Made by a program: the position numbers and the translations under genes. Shown one piece after another: positions 1 to 5,380 of a DNA stretch of 6,653 nucleotides. The notes under the pieces were generated by a model, which was given only the letters and a program-made list of their open reading frames with translations, was not told the origin of the DNA and searched no databases. The stretch is from positions 1 to 6,653 of the forward strand of contig DGII01000128.1 of the NCBI GenBank assembly GCA_002393095.1, written 5' to 3'. Every line of letters starts with the position of its first letter. Position 1 is the stretch's first letter. This DNA comes from Lachnospiraceae bacterium UBA3826. GTDB taxonomy: Bacteria > Bacillota > Clostridia > Lachnospirales > Lachnospiraceae.

Positions 1-349
1 TTACCCTCGCAACGTAATTCAGATACTTGATCTTATTCTCGTCTGAGGCAGAACTCTCATAATCTATGATAGCATATGAGCCGTCAGCCAAGAGGAATAG
101 ATTGTCCATACGAAGCTCATTGGCTTCTATCGCAGGCAGATTAGTAGGCTTTGCTTCTACTATCCTTGGGATGGTAAGTCCAAGCACCTCATAGAAAGCG
201 TCGGCATAGTTATCCGCAAGCACTTTGGACATAATGTCCTTGTTCTGATATGCGATATCCATGCTGTCATAGTTGTCGCAGGTGTCGTGATTGTGGTAAT
301 CTACGCATTCCACGGCTGCATCATTATTCAGTTTTTCGTCTTTTGCCAT
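1..349 (-). CDS. Rpn/PD-(D/E)XK nuclease-like protein, N-terminal 116 residues (cut by window edge)
   Basis: An open frame begins at ATG 349-347 and stays open to the left edge, giving 116 residues with no stop. A GGAGG lies about 7 bases before the ATG, which supports this start. The first 30 residues are polar, rich in Asp, Asn and His, and look disordered. From residue 31 the protein reads DIAYQNKDIMSKVLADNY, then PTNLPAIEANELRMDNLFLL (68-87), then IDYES (95-99) and KIKYLNYVARV. The spacing R80-x-D82 ... D89-G90 ... D96-Y-E98 resembles the RxD...G...IExQ core of Rpn/PDDEXK transposase-like nucleases, with Asp/Glu/Ser where those have Glu/Gln. I recall similar proteins as common, often multicopy, unnamed genes in Lachnospiraceae. 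The nuclease link is inferred from motif spacing only, and activity is unknown. It is transcribed divergently from the Rrf2 regulator and shows no obvious tie to SUF. Confidence 0.72.
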   Translation of the reverse strand, partial: MAKDEKLNNDAAVECVDYHNHDTCDNYDSMDIAYQNKDIMSKVLADNYADAFYEVLGLTIPRIVEAKPTNLPAIEANELRMDNLFLLADGSYAIIDYESSASDENKIKYLNYVARV

Positions 350-614
350 ATATCATCCTCCATGTGCATACTTATCTTCATCGCATACACATGAAAAGAC
401 ATACAGACAATAGCCTGAGATATGTGATATTCCCCTTCTATTTCCCTAAAACTCTAAAACTCTAATACTATAACAAATAATCAAATATATGGAATATCGG
501 ACAAACGTCCCTGAATCAAATGTGTATTCGATTAAGATTGTATGCAGATACTAGCATATATGTATGGCTTCGTCAAGGCTATATATAAGAACTCCGGTAT
601 AATCGACATAAATC
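350..614. other. AT-rich intergenic region between divergent genes
   Basis: This stretch holds no convincing gene; a plus-strand open frame at 250-465 is mostly the shadow of the leftward gene. It is AT-rich and contains a tandem 8-mer (447-462) and several TATAT runs. A TATAAT at 598-603 has no matching -35 box at proper spacing. No good promoter for the leftward gene stands out: TATAGT on the minus strand (472-467) lacks a fitting -35, and TTGTCC (504-499) has only a poor -10. I see no tRNA, riboswitch or terminator here. Confidence 0.5.
447..462. repeat. Tandem 8-mer TAAAACTC, two perfect copies
   Basis: TAAAACTC occurs at 447-454 and again at 455-462, followed by a decayed third unit (TAATACTA, 463-470). 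It lies about 100 bases upstream of the leftward gene start. The function is unknown; it may be slippage-derived filler. Confidence 0.6.
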
Positions 615-635
615 TTGACTAATTCAGTAGGAATG
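611..635 (+). promoter_or_regulatory. IscR type-1-like operator overlapping the -35 box
   Basis: The 17-base core at 615-631 (TTGACT-AATTC-AGTAGG) matches YYGACT-RWWWY-AGTCRR, the core of the E. coli IscR type-1 site as I remember it, at 16 of 17 positions; only the C of AGTC differs. The outer flanks match poorly, giving about 18 of 25 overall. Its position over the -35 box of an Rrf2-family gene fits autorepression, as at E. coli iscR. The E. coli consensus may not apply to a Firmicute regulator, so the operator role is inference. Confidence 0.45.
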
Positions 636-642
636 ATAAAAT
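615..642 (+). promoter_or_regulatory. Sigma-A-type promoter of the Rrf2 regulator
   Basis: A -35 box TTGACT (615-620) is followed after 16 bases by TAAAAT (637-642; 5 of 6 matches to TATAAT). Transcription would start near 649, leaving a leader of about 50 bases before the ATG at 701. This is the best promoter-like pair in the intergenic region and points at the regulator gene. The -35 box is embedded in an IscR-like palindrome, so autoregulation is likely. Confidence 0.6.
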
Positions 643-662
643 AAGAGTTATAACAGTATCGT

Positions 663-687
663 ATACTTGACAGAATTATGGACAGAT
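663..687 (+). promoter_or_regulatory. Possible second IscR-like half-site in the leader
   Basis: ATACTTGAC at 663-671 matches the left half of the type-1 consensus perfectly (9 of 9), but the right half is degenerate (17 of 25 overall). Its centre lies exactly 52 bases from the centre of the upstream site, close to five helical turns. TTGACA here is a perfect -35 hexamer, but no -10 follows at usable distance, which favours a protein-binding role over a promoter. Confidence 0.3.
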
Positions 688-691
688 GATC

Positions 692-697
692 GGAGGA
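692..697 (+). promoter_or_regulatory. Ribosome binding site that sets the regulator start at 701
   Basis: GGAGGA at 692-697 sits immediately before ATG 701-703. An in-frame upstream ATG at 686 has no Shine-Dalgarno sequence, and starting there would put this site inside the coding region. The family also begins M-x-I-S-T-K-G, matching the 701 start. Confidence 0.75.
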
Positions 698-700
698 CAT

Positions 701-1132
701 ATGTGGATTTCAACTAAAGGTAAAAACGCAATAAAGGTGATGATAGATCTGGGGATATACTCTACAGGTGAGCCTGTCAAGGTCAAAGATATAGCCAGAA
801 GGCAGGATATCTCGGACAAATACTTAGAGCAGATAATCGCCATGCTTAATAAAGCAGGGCTTGTAAGAAGCATACGAGGCGCCAGAGGCGGATATGTGCT
901 TGAGAATGCTCCTGATAAGTATACCGCCGGCATGATACTTGAAGCTGTAGAAGGCGATATGTCGGTAGTAGATAACACAAGCGAAGTTACTTCGGACAAC
1001 CTCACGGATATAGTAAGCAACCGCCTGTGGGACAAGCTAGACGAATCTGTTCGCTCAGTTCTTGATAATGTCACACTTGCAGATATGCTCGAATGGCATG
1101 AATCACTCCTTGTGGATCAGTATATGATATGA
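701..1132 (+). CDS. Rrf2-family (CymR/IscR-like) transcriptional regulator without cysteines
   Basis: The product has 143 residues. The N-terminus MWISTKGKNAIKVMIDL and the segment KAGLVRSIRGARGGYVL (51-67) are the winged helix-turn-helix and wing of Rrf2 proteins; DISDKYLEQIIAML (36-49) is the recognition-helix region. TAGMILEAVEGDMS (75-88) and LWDKLDESVRSVLDNVTLADMLE (109-131) follow the usual linker and dimer helix. IscR and NsrR hold their Fe-S cluster with three cysteines in roughly residues 90-108. Here that stretch is VDNTSEVTSDNLTDIVSNR, and the whole protein contains no Cys. B. subtilis CymR also lacks cluster ligands and ends similarly (YMFYI there, DQYMI here), so a cysteine-metabolism or protein-partner signal is plausible. 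It lies convergent to nagA and the SUF genes, and likely regulates SUF or sulfur genes and itself. Family is certain; the exact regulon is not. Confidence 0.93.
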   Translation: MWISTKGKNAIKVMIDLGIYSTGEPVKVKDIARRQDISDKYLEQIIAMLNKAGLVRSIRGARGGYVLENAPDKYTAGMILEAVEGDMSVVDNTSEVTSDNLTDIVSNRLWDKLDESVRSVLDNVTLADMLEWHESLLVDQYMI

Positions 1133-1230
1133 ATTTCTTGAAAAGAGGAGTGTCCGAGCAAAATATTGCGGAATGTATGAACATACCTCTTTCACATGTC
1201 GAAGAACTTGCGGCACAGCTTAATATCTGA
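1129..1230 (+). CDS. Putative 33-residue micro-ORF, coupled to the regulator by ATGA overlap
   Basis: ATG 1129-1131 overlaps the regulator's TGA (1130-1132) in a 4-base ATGA junction, the arrangement used for translational coupling. The frame runs 33 codons to TGA 1228-1230 and stops just before a hairpin. The peptide reads MNFLKRGVSEQNIAECMNIP followed by LSHVEELAAQLNI. GVSEQNIAECMNIPLSHVEELA resembles the small helix-turn-helix tail seen at the C-terminus of many Rpn/transposase-like proteins (a 'GIS..IAE..G.....V..L' pattern). It may be a real small protein made with the regulator, or the relic of such a tail. It has no strong Shine-Dalgarno of its own. The ATGA overlap and protein-like composition favour a gene; the short length argues caution. 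Confidence 0.4.
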   Translation: MNFLKRGVSEQNIAECMNIPLSHVEELAAQLNI

Positions 1231-1235
1231 CACAC

Positions 1236-1263
1236 ACAGGGAGTTCCGTAAGGAACTCCCTGT
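1236..1263 (+). terminator. Perfect 12-bp hairpin in the convergent gap
   Basis: ACAGGGAGTTCC (1236-1247) pairs perfectly with GGAACTCCCTGT (1252-1263) around a GTAA tetraloop of the GNRA type. It lies 5 bases past the micro-ORF stop and 35 bases past the nagA stop on the other strand, so it can serve both convergent transcripts. The downstream T-run on the plus strand is weak (TATAGCTTT) and absent on the minus strand, so it may end transcription imperfectly or mainly protect 3' ends. Confidence 0.65.
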
Positions 1264-1298
1264 TATAGCTTTAACCAAGCCGGCTCTTCCGACTTTTA

Positions 1299-2402
1299 TT
1301 ATGCGGAAAAAACTTCACTTATATCAAGCTTATCATTAAGTATCAGAATATCTGCCGCTTTACCGGATTCTATGCTTCCAATCCTGTCATACATCCCAAG
1401 TGCCTTGGCGGGAGTAGCTGTGGCCGAATATATCGCATCCTCGGCTCTTATTCCTGCCAGTATTGCGAATCTAAGGCAATCATAGAGATCGGATACGCTG
1501 CCTGCAAGGGTTCCGTCCGTAAGTGTCGCCCTGCTGCCTCTCTTGATAACCCTCTGCCCGCCAAGCTCATACTCACCATCTGGCATCCCCGTTGCTTCCA
1601 TACTGTCACTTATAAGTATGATGCGGTCGGCGCCCATTATCTTATATGTACTTCTTATTACCGCCGGATGCAGATGTGTCCCGTCACATATAAGCTCTGC
1701 ACAGACATCACTGTCATAGGCAGCACCCACTACTCCGGGCGCTCTGTGATTATAAGACGGCATGGCATTATACAGATGTGTAACCTGCTTTATCCCAGCT
1801 TCTATGGCAGCAATGGCCGTATCATAGTCTGCCATGGTGTGGGCAATGGTAAAACACAGGCTCTTACTTCTATTCCTTATAAGCTCAATCGCTCCCTCCG
1901 TCTCCGGTGCAATGGCTATAAACCTTATCAAACCGCCGGATGCAGCAAGGAGTCGGTCAATCAGTTCACTGTCAGGAGGAATTATATATTGGGGATTCTG
2001 TGCCCCCTTTTTCTCCTTGGAGATAAAGGGACCCTCAAGATATATGCCCTTAATGGCGCTGTGCTTAACCTCACTGACTCTTATGCATATCTCTTTAAGA
2101 GCATCCTCAGGCATGGTCATGGTCGTGGGACAATATGATGTTATCCCACGGCTTCTCTCATACTCAGCCATTCTGTATATCTCATCGGATGAAGCGGTGC
2201 ATGTGTCGTATCCTATACATCCATGGGTATGTATATCCACCAGTCCCGGAAGGATAAGTGCTTCACCGTTATCCAATGCCTCTTCATATGTCAGGCTATC
2301 TCCCTTATAGCACACATCCCTTATAAGTCCGTCTTCTATATGTACATCACCTTGTCTAAAATCCCCTCCCGGAGTATATATATTGCCGCTTAACCTCTTC
2401 AT
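1299..2402 (-). CDS. nagA: N-acetylglucosamine-6-phosphate deacetylase
   Basis: The 367-residue product removes acetate from GlcNAc-6-phosphate to give glucosamine-6-phosphate, a cytosolic step in amino-sugar use and wall recycling. Amidohydrolase features appear in order: LPGLVDIHTHG (51-61; metal ligands H58, H60), GIYLEGPFIS with E123, FTIAHTMADY with H188, THLYNAM with H209, DGTHLHP with H243, and ISDSMEATG with catalytic D266. Both HxH histidines are present, as in two-metal B. subtilis-type NagA. I chose ATG 2402-2400. A TTG at 2438 would extend the frame by 12 residues, but that TTG is the first part of a -35 box and the extension is not family-like. The gene lies 66 bases downstream of sufU, same strand, so it may be read both from the SUF transcript and its own promoter. 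No nagB is in the window. Confidence 0.95.
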   Translation of the reverse strand: MKRLSGNIYTPGGDFRQGDVHIEDGLIRDVCYKGDSLTYEEALDNGEALILPGLVDIHTHGCIGYDTCTASSDEIYRMAEYERSRGITSYCPTTMTMPEDALKEICIRVSEVKHSAIKGIYLEGPFISKEKKGAQNPQYIIPPDSELIDRLLAASGGLIRFIAIAPETEGAIELIRNRSKSLCFTIAHTMADYDTAIAAIEAGIKQVTHLYNAMPSYNHRAPGVVGAAYDSDVCAELICDGTHLHPAVIRSTYKIMGADRIILISDSMEATGMPDGEYELGGQRVIKRGSRATLTDGTLAGSVSDLYDCLRFAILAGIRAEDAIYSATATPAKALGMYDRIGSIESGKAADILILNDKLDISEVFSA

Positions 2403-2409
2403 ACCAGCA

Positions 2410-2438
2410 ATTATCCCCCAAAGGTTCACAGCCGTCAA
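2410..2438 (-). promoter_or_regulatory. Promoter directly before nagA
   Basis: On the minus strand TTGACG (2438-2433) is separated by exactly 17 bases from GATAAT (2415-2410), a good sigma-A-type match (5 of 6 in each box). The expected start of transcription is near 2403-2401, on the nagA ATG itself, which would make this transcript nearly leaderless. GTTGAC-GGCT-GTGAAC across the -35 region is an imperfect inverted repeat (5 of 6) and could be an operator. A second TATAAT (2455-2450) lacks a good -35. Confidence 0.4.
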
Positions 2439-2468
2439 CAGGTAATACGATTATAGCACTTTCAGTTG

Positions 2469-2903
2469 TCAGTCTTTGCCTTCAAATATCTCCCTCATAG
2501 TTCTCCAGCCGAGCACCGCACACTTAACTCTTGCAGGCATGTGGGAGACACTTTCAAGGATACCTGCTTCCTCCAGTTCTTCCTTCTCTTCCTCGGTTAT
2601 ACCCTCCTTTATCATCCGAAGGAACAGATCACACAAATGAAGGGCGTCAGCCTTAGTCCTGCCTATTATCATATCCAGCATGATATCCGCAGATGCCTGT
2701 GATATCGCGCATCCTTCACCCTCATAAGCACCATCCTTCACAATTTCTCCGTCTACACATAGGTGCAAAGTAATCTCATCTCCGCAGGAAGGATTTACCC
2801 CTTCCAATGTGTAATTGGCTCCCTCTATGCTGTGCTTGTGATATGGTCTTAAGTTATGCTCATTGATTATTTCATTATACAGAGTGTTGTTTATATCAGC
2901 CAT
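2469..2903 (-). CDS. sufU: SUF-type sulfur-transfer protein SufU
   Basis: The 144-residue protein accepts persulfide sulfur from SufS and passes it to the SufBD scaffold. It has the IscU-like fold with zinc ligands in the SufU arrangement: NPSCGDE (C40, D42), GEGCAISQAS (C65) and PARVKCAVLGWRT (C128). The segment of about 60 residues between the last two cysteines, including GITEEEKEELEEAG, carries the extra insertion that separates SufU from scaffold IscU, and the IscU-type His next to the last Cys is replaced by Lys (K127). Two other cysteines (C49, C91) are not ligands. It follows sufS after a 62-base AT-rich gap and has a poor Shine-Dalgarno, so translation may be weaker than for its neighbours. 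Length is normal for the family. Confidence 0.95.
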   Translation of the reverse strand: MADINNTLYNEIINEHNLRPYHKHSIEGANYTLEGVNPSCGDEITLHLCVDGEIVKDGAYEGEGCAISQASADIMLDMIIGRTKADALHLCDLFLRMIKEGITEEEKEELEEAGILESVSHMPARVKCAVLGWRTMREIFEGKD

Positions 2904-2965
2904 TTTCCGAATTTACCTTATTTTCAAATCTATATTACGATTCTTTACCTTTACTTTACTGATTA
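2904..2965 (-). repeat. AT-rich sufS-sufU gap with TTTAC(C/T) tandem
   Basis: The 62-base gap holds TTTACC, TTTACT and TTACT in tandem at 2944-2960 (plus strand), which reads as a GTAAA-rich purine run in the transcript. I see no hairpin terminator or promoter, so sufU is probably cotranscribed with sufS. Confidence 0.4.
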
Positions 2966-4207
2966 CTAATATCCCATTCTGCTTCTTATACCGGACAGCA
3001 CATCCAGAAATCTGTCGATCTCCGCTTCCGTATTATATATCCCTACGCTTAATCTGGTACTGGAATTGACTCTTGTTCCCGCAAGCTCTCCCAGATATCT
3101 GTGAAGCGGCTCTGCGCAGTGATGTCCTGCTCTTACGCACACACCGGCGTCAGCGAATATCTGCGCCACATCATGAGGATGCACACCCTCTATCCTGAAG
3201 GCTACGATCCCGTGATGATTGCATGCCTTCCTACCGCCTATTATCTTCACATACGGCATATCATTCATGGCATTCACGACCTTAGCCGTCAGCGCATTCT
3301 CTCTGGCAACTATCTGCTCGAAGCCATACCTGTCTATGAACTCTATGGCTGCCTTAAGTCCTACCGCACCACCAACATTGACGGTTCCTGCCTCGAACTT
3401 ATGCGGAAGCTCGGCATATACCGTTCTCTCCTTGGTCACGGTCTCTATCATCTCCCCGCCGTACAGAAAGGGCGGCATCTTATCAAGCAGTTCCTTTCTT
3501 CCGTAGAGCACGCCTATTCCCATTGGTGCATACATCTTGTGTCCTGAGAAAGCATAGAAGTCCGCACCGAGCTCCTTAACATCCACACCTATATGTGCCA
3601 CCGCCTGAGCTCCGTCTATTACCGCCACTCCTCCGGCCTCATGCACAAGGTCAGTCATGGCTTTAATATCATTGATCCTGCCTATGACATTGGATATCTG
3701 TGTCATGGCAAGTATCCTTGTCTTCTCACTTATAAGGTCCTTAAGCTTATTAAGATCAAAGCTTCCATCCTCTTCGGGATCGAAGAATACTACCCTTGCG
3801 CCCTTAGCATCTGCCGCCCGCTGCCAAGGAAGGAAATTGCTGTGGTGCTCGGCGGTACTTACTATTATCTCGTCGCCTTCATTCAACACACTCATTCCAT
3901 AGCTGTACGCTACAAGATTGATACTCTCCGAAGCATTACGGGTGAAGATGATCTCACTTGCATCTCCCGCCCCGATATAATCTGCCACCGCTTGACGGGA
4001 TTCCTCATAAGCATCCGTAGCCTCCACGCTTAGCTCATATATGCCTCTTAATGGATTGGCATTATGCCTCCTGTAATATTCTTCCACAGCCTCAATCACA
4101 CATTCCGGCTTCTGGGTCGTCGCCCCGTTATCCAGATATGCAATATCCGCTTCTTTTATAAGAGGGAATTCATCCCTCACACTGTCATCCAATCTTATGA
4201 TTTCCAT
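2966..4207 (-). CDS. sufS: Cysteine desulfurase SufS (class V PLP enzyme)
   Basis: The 413-residue PLP enzyme converts cysteine to alanine and carries the sulfur as a cysteine persulfide for SufU. Landmarks are YLDNGATTQKP (24-34), AEHHSNFLPWQ with the PLP-stacking histidine (H121), VIDGAQAVAH with D198 binding the pyridine nitrogen, AFSGHKMYAP with the Schiff-base K224, and RAGHHCAEPLH with the catalytic C364 in the short group-II loop. The C-terminal STRLSVGIYNTEAEIDRFLDVL is typical. Length matches SufS (about 405-420). ATG 4207-4205 is preceded by GAGGG at only about 2-3 bases, with AAGG further up, so initiation looks suboptimal. It follows sufD after a 75-base repetitive gap and belongs to the SUF operon. 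Confidence 0.97.
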   Translation of the reverse strand: MEIIRLDDSVRDEFPLIKEADIAYLDNGATTQKPECVIEAVEEYYRRHNANPLRGIYELSVEATDAYEESRQAVADYIGAGDASEIIFTRNASESINLVAYSYGMSVLNEGDEIIVSTAEHHSNFLPWQRAADAKGARVVFFDPEEDGSFDLNKLKDLISEKTRILAMTQISNVIGRINDIKAMTDLVHEAGGVAVIDGAQAVAHIGVDVKELGADFYAFSGHKMYAPMGIGVLYGRKELLDKMPPFLYGGEMIETVTKERTVYAELPHKFEAGTVNVGGAVGLKAAIEFIDRYGFEQIVARENALTAKVVNAMNDMPYVKIIGGRKACNHHGIVAFRIEGVHPHDVAQIFADAGVCVRAGHHCAEPLHRYLGELAGTRVNSSTRLSVGIYNTEAEIDRFLDVLSGIRSRMGY

Positions 4208-4282
4208 ATCCCTCTATACCTTTATACCTTTACCTGCTTTTACCTAAGCCTGTTATATCCGGCGGCTAAGAGCCGATCCCTC
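4208..4282 (-). repeat. sufD-sufS gap with tandem TATACCTT and a small hairpin
   Basis: TATACCTT occurs twice in tandem (4215-4222 and 4223-4230, plus strand), followed by two more TACCT-containing units up to 4245. In the transcript this is an AGGTA-rich purine tract just ahead of the sufS start, with several Shine-Dalgarno-like AAGG/GAGG words. Just after the sufD stop lies a small hairpin, CGGCT-AAG-AGCCG (4263-4275), with no T-run, so probably not a terminator. Confidence 0.45.
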
Positions 4283-5380
4283 TCAATCATCACCCATATG
4301 CTTACTTATGATGCGCCTTGTCCTGTCATCCTCTATCTTACCTGCCACCGCATCTATCTTGGCTCTCTCCATAAGCACATATGCATCCTTCTCACTTATG
4401 CCTCTCGACTTCATATAGGTCAGCAGATGCTCATCAAGCCGTCCTATGGTTGCTCCGTGAGCACCCTCCACATCTTCTTCGTCACAGAGGATAAGTGGGA
4501 TAGTCTGATTGACTATGGTATCATCTATCAACAGCACATCCTCAAGCTCGGCGCCCTTAGCTCCGCCACAGCCCTTGTGGAAGTCTATTGTGCCCCTGAA
4601 AAGCTTCCTGGCTCTGCCCTTCATGACGCCGTTTACGCCTATATTGCTCTCCGAATTTCTTCCACGGTGATCCGCCACATAATTCATATCAAGCACAGCG
4701 TCTCCGTCAAGCGAATATGCCACATCAATGCTTACACCGCTGCCCCTGCCGCTCAATCCGGTATTGGAGCCGTAGTAATTAACTCCGCCTCCAAGGATCA
4801 CCTGAATCAGATTAAAGCGCCCACCGTCTGCAACATAGCCTCCTATATCGTTATACAGGCTCACCTCTCTTCCCAGTCTGTTCACCTGTATCAGTGTCAG
4901 GCTTCCTCCCTCAGCTATATGATACTTATTCTGCAGGATGAAATTGTACGCTCCGGCGCTGTCATCATCTGCAATATCCTGTATCACGGTAAGGGAACTT
5001 TCCTCTCCTATTGTAAAATCAAGAAGACTTACTCTGTCCTCTCCCTCAGACTTCTCTCCCTCATGGCGACCGCCTTTATAGAAGATATACAGCGGCTTCT
5101 TAGCCTTAACTCCCTCTTCGGTTATATATCCCTCAGGCTTGATGCCCGTATTGGAAAGCAAAGCATCGAATTCCTCTCCAAGCCCCGTATTAACAGGAAT
5201 ATCCGACATTGGTCCTACAGCCCTGCCCGCTACTCTGTCCACACCGTCGGGAATCTCCTCCTTATATACCGCCCGCACAGGCTTAATATCAAGCTCTATA
5301 CAGGTCTCATTCATCTTAAGTCTGTTCCATGTTCTTGCCGGAAGCTTATTAATGCATATATTCTTCGTATCATCCATCAT
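4283..5380 (-). CDS. sufD: Fe-S assembly scaffold subunit SufD
   Basis: The 365-residue protein partners SufB (with SufC) in the SufBC2D cluster-assembly complex. The N-terminal INKLPARTWNRLKMNE (10-25) is the usual SufD opening. A right-handed beta-helix core follows, visible as repeating strands such as SLTLIQVNRLG and RFNLIQVILGGG. The C-terminus has the SufBD signature: KLFRGTIDFHKG (259-270), LLIDDTIVNQTIPLILCDEEDVEGAHGATIGRLDEHLLTYMKSRG. H309 in GAHGATIG corresponds to the histidine that works at the SufB-SufD interface in E. coli (His360, from memory). It is shorter than E. coli SufD (423) but ordinary for Clostridia. Its ATG overlaps the sufB TGA by an ATGA junction, so the two scaffold subunits are translationally coupled. 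Confidence 0.94.
   Translation of the reverse strand: MMDDTKNICINKLPARTWNRLKMNETCIELDIKPVRAVYKEEIPDGVDRVAGRAVGPMSDIPVNTGLGEEFDALLSNTGIKPEGYITEEGVKAKKPLYIFYKGGRHEGEKSEGEDRVSLLDFTIGEESSLTVIQDIADDDSAGAYNFILQNKYHIAEGGSLTLIQVNRLGREVSLYNDIGGYVADGGRFNLIQVILGGGVNYYGSNTGLSGRGSGVSIDVAYSLDGDAVLDMNYVADHRGRNSESNIGVNGVMKGRARKLFRGTIDFHKGCGGAKGAELEDVLLIDDTIVNQTIPLILCDEEDVEGAHGATIGRLDEHLLTYMKSRGISEKDAYVLMERAKIDAVAGKIEDDRTRRIISKHMGDD

Noticed and set aside
250..465. A 71-codon plus-strand frame across the start of the leftward gene
   Set aside because: It overlaps the supported N-terminus of the Rpn-like gene, has no ribosome binding site, and its Cys/Arg/His-rich translation looks like a reading artefact.
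481..580. Possible riboswitch or small RNA in the divergent region
   Set aside because: Only short imperfect inverted repeats (such as GGAC-AAAC-GTCC at 499-510) are visible, with no conserved riboswitch core or terminator that I recognise.
598..603. TATAAT hexamer as a second regulator promoter
   Set aside because: No recognisable -35 box lies 16-18 bases upstream, whereas the 615-642 pair is complete.
686..700. Upstream ATG giving a 148-residue regulator
   Set aside because: No Shine-Dalgarno precedes 686, while GGAGGA directly precedes 701 and family members start at the equivalent of 701.
676..1074. A 132-codon minus-strand frame opposite the Rrf2 regulator
   Set aside because: The plus-strand frame encodes a clear Rrf2 protein with a ribosome binding site and promoter; the antisense product is Ser/Leu/Thr-rich with no family features.
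2403..2438. TTG start giving a 379-residue NagA
   Set aside because: The TTG falls in a TTGACG -35 box, no ribosome binding site precedes it, and the extra 12 residues do not fit the family N-terminus.
4263..4275. Hairpin after sufD as a terminator
   Set aside because: Only five base pairs, loop of three, and no T-run follows; the downstream sufS lies in the same operon.
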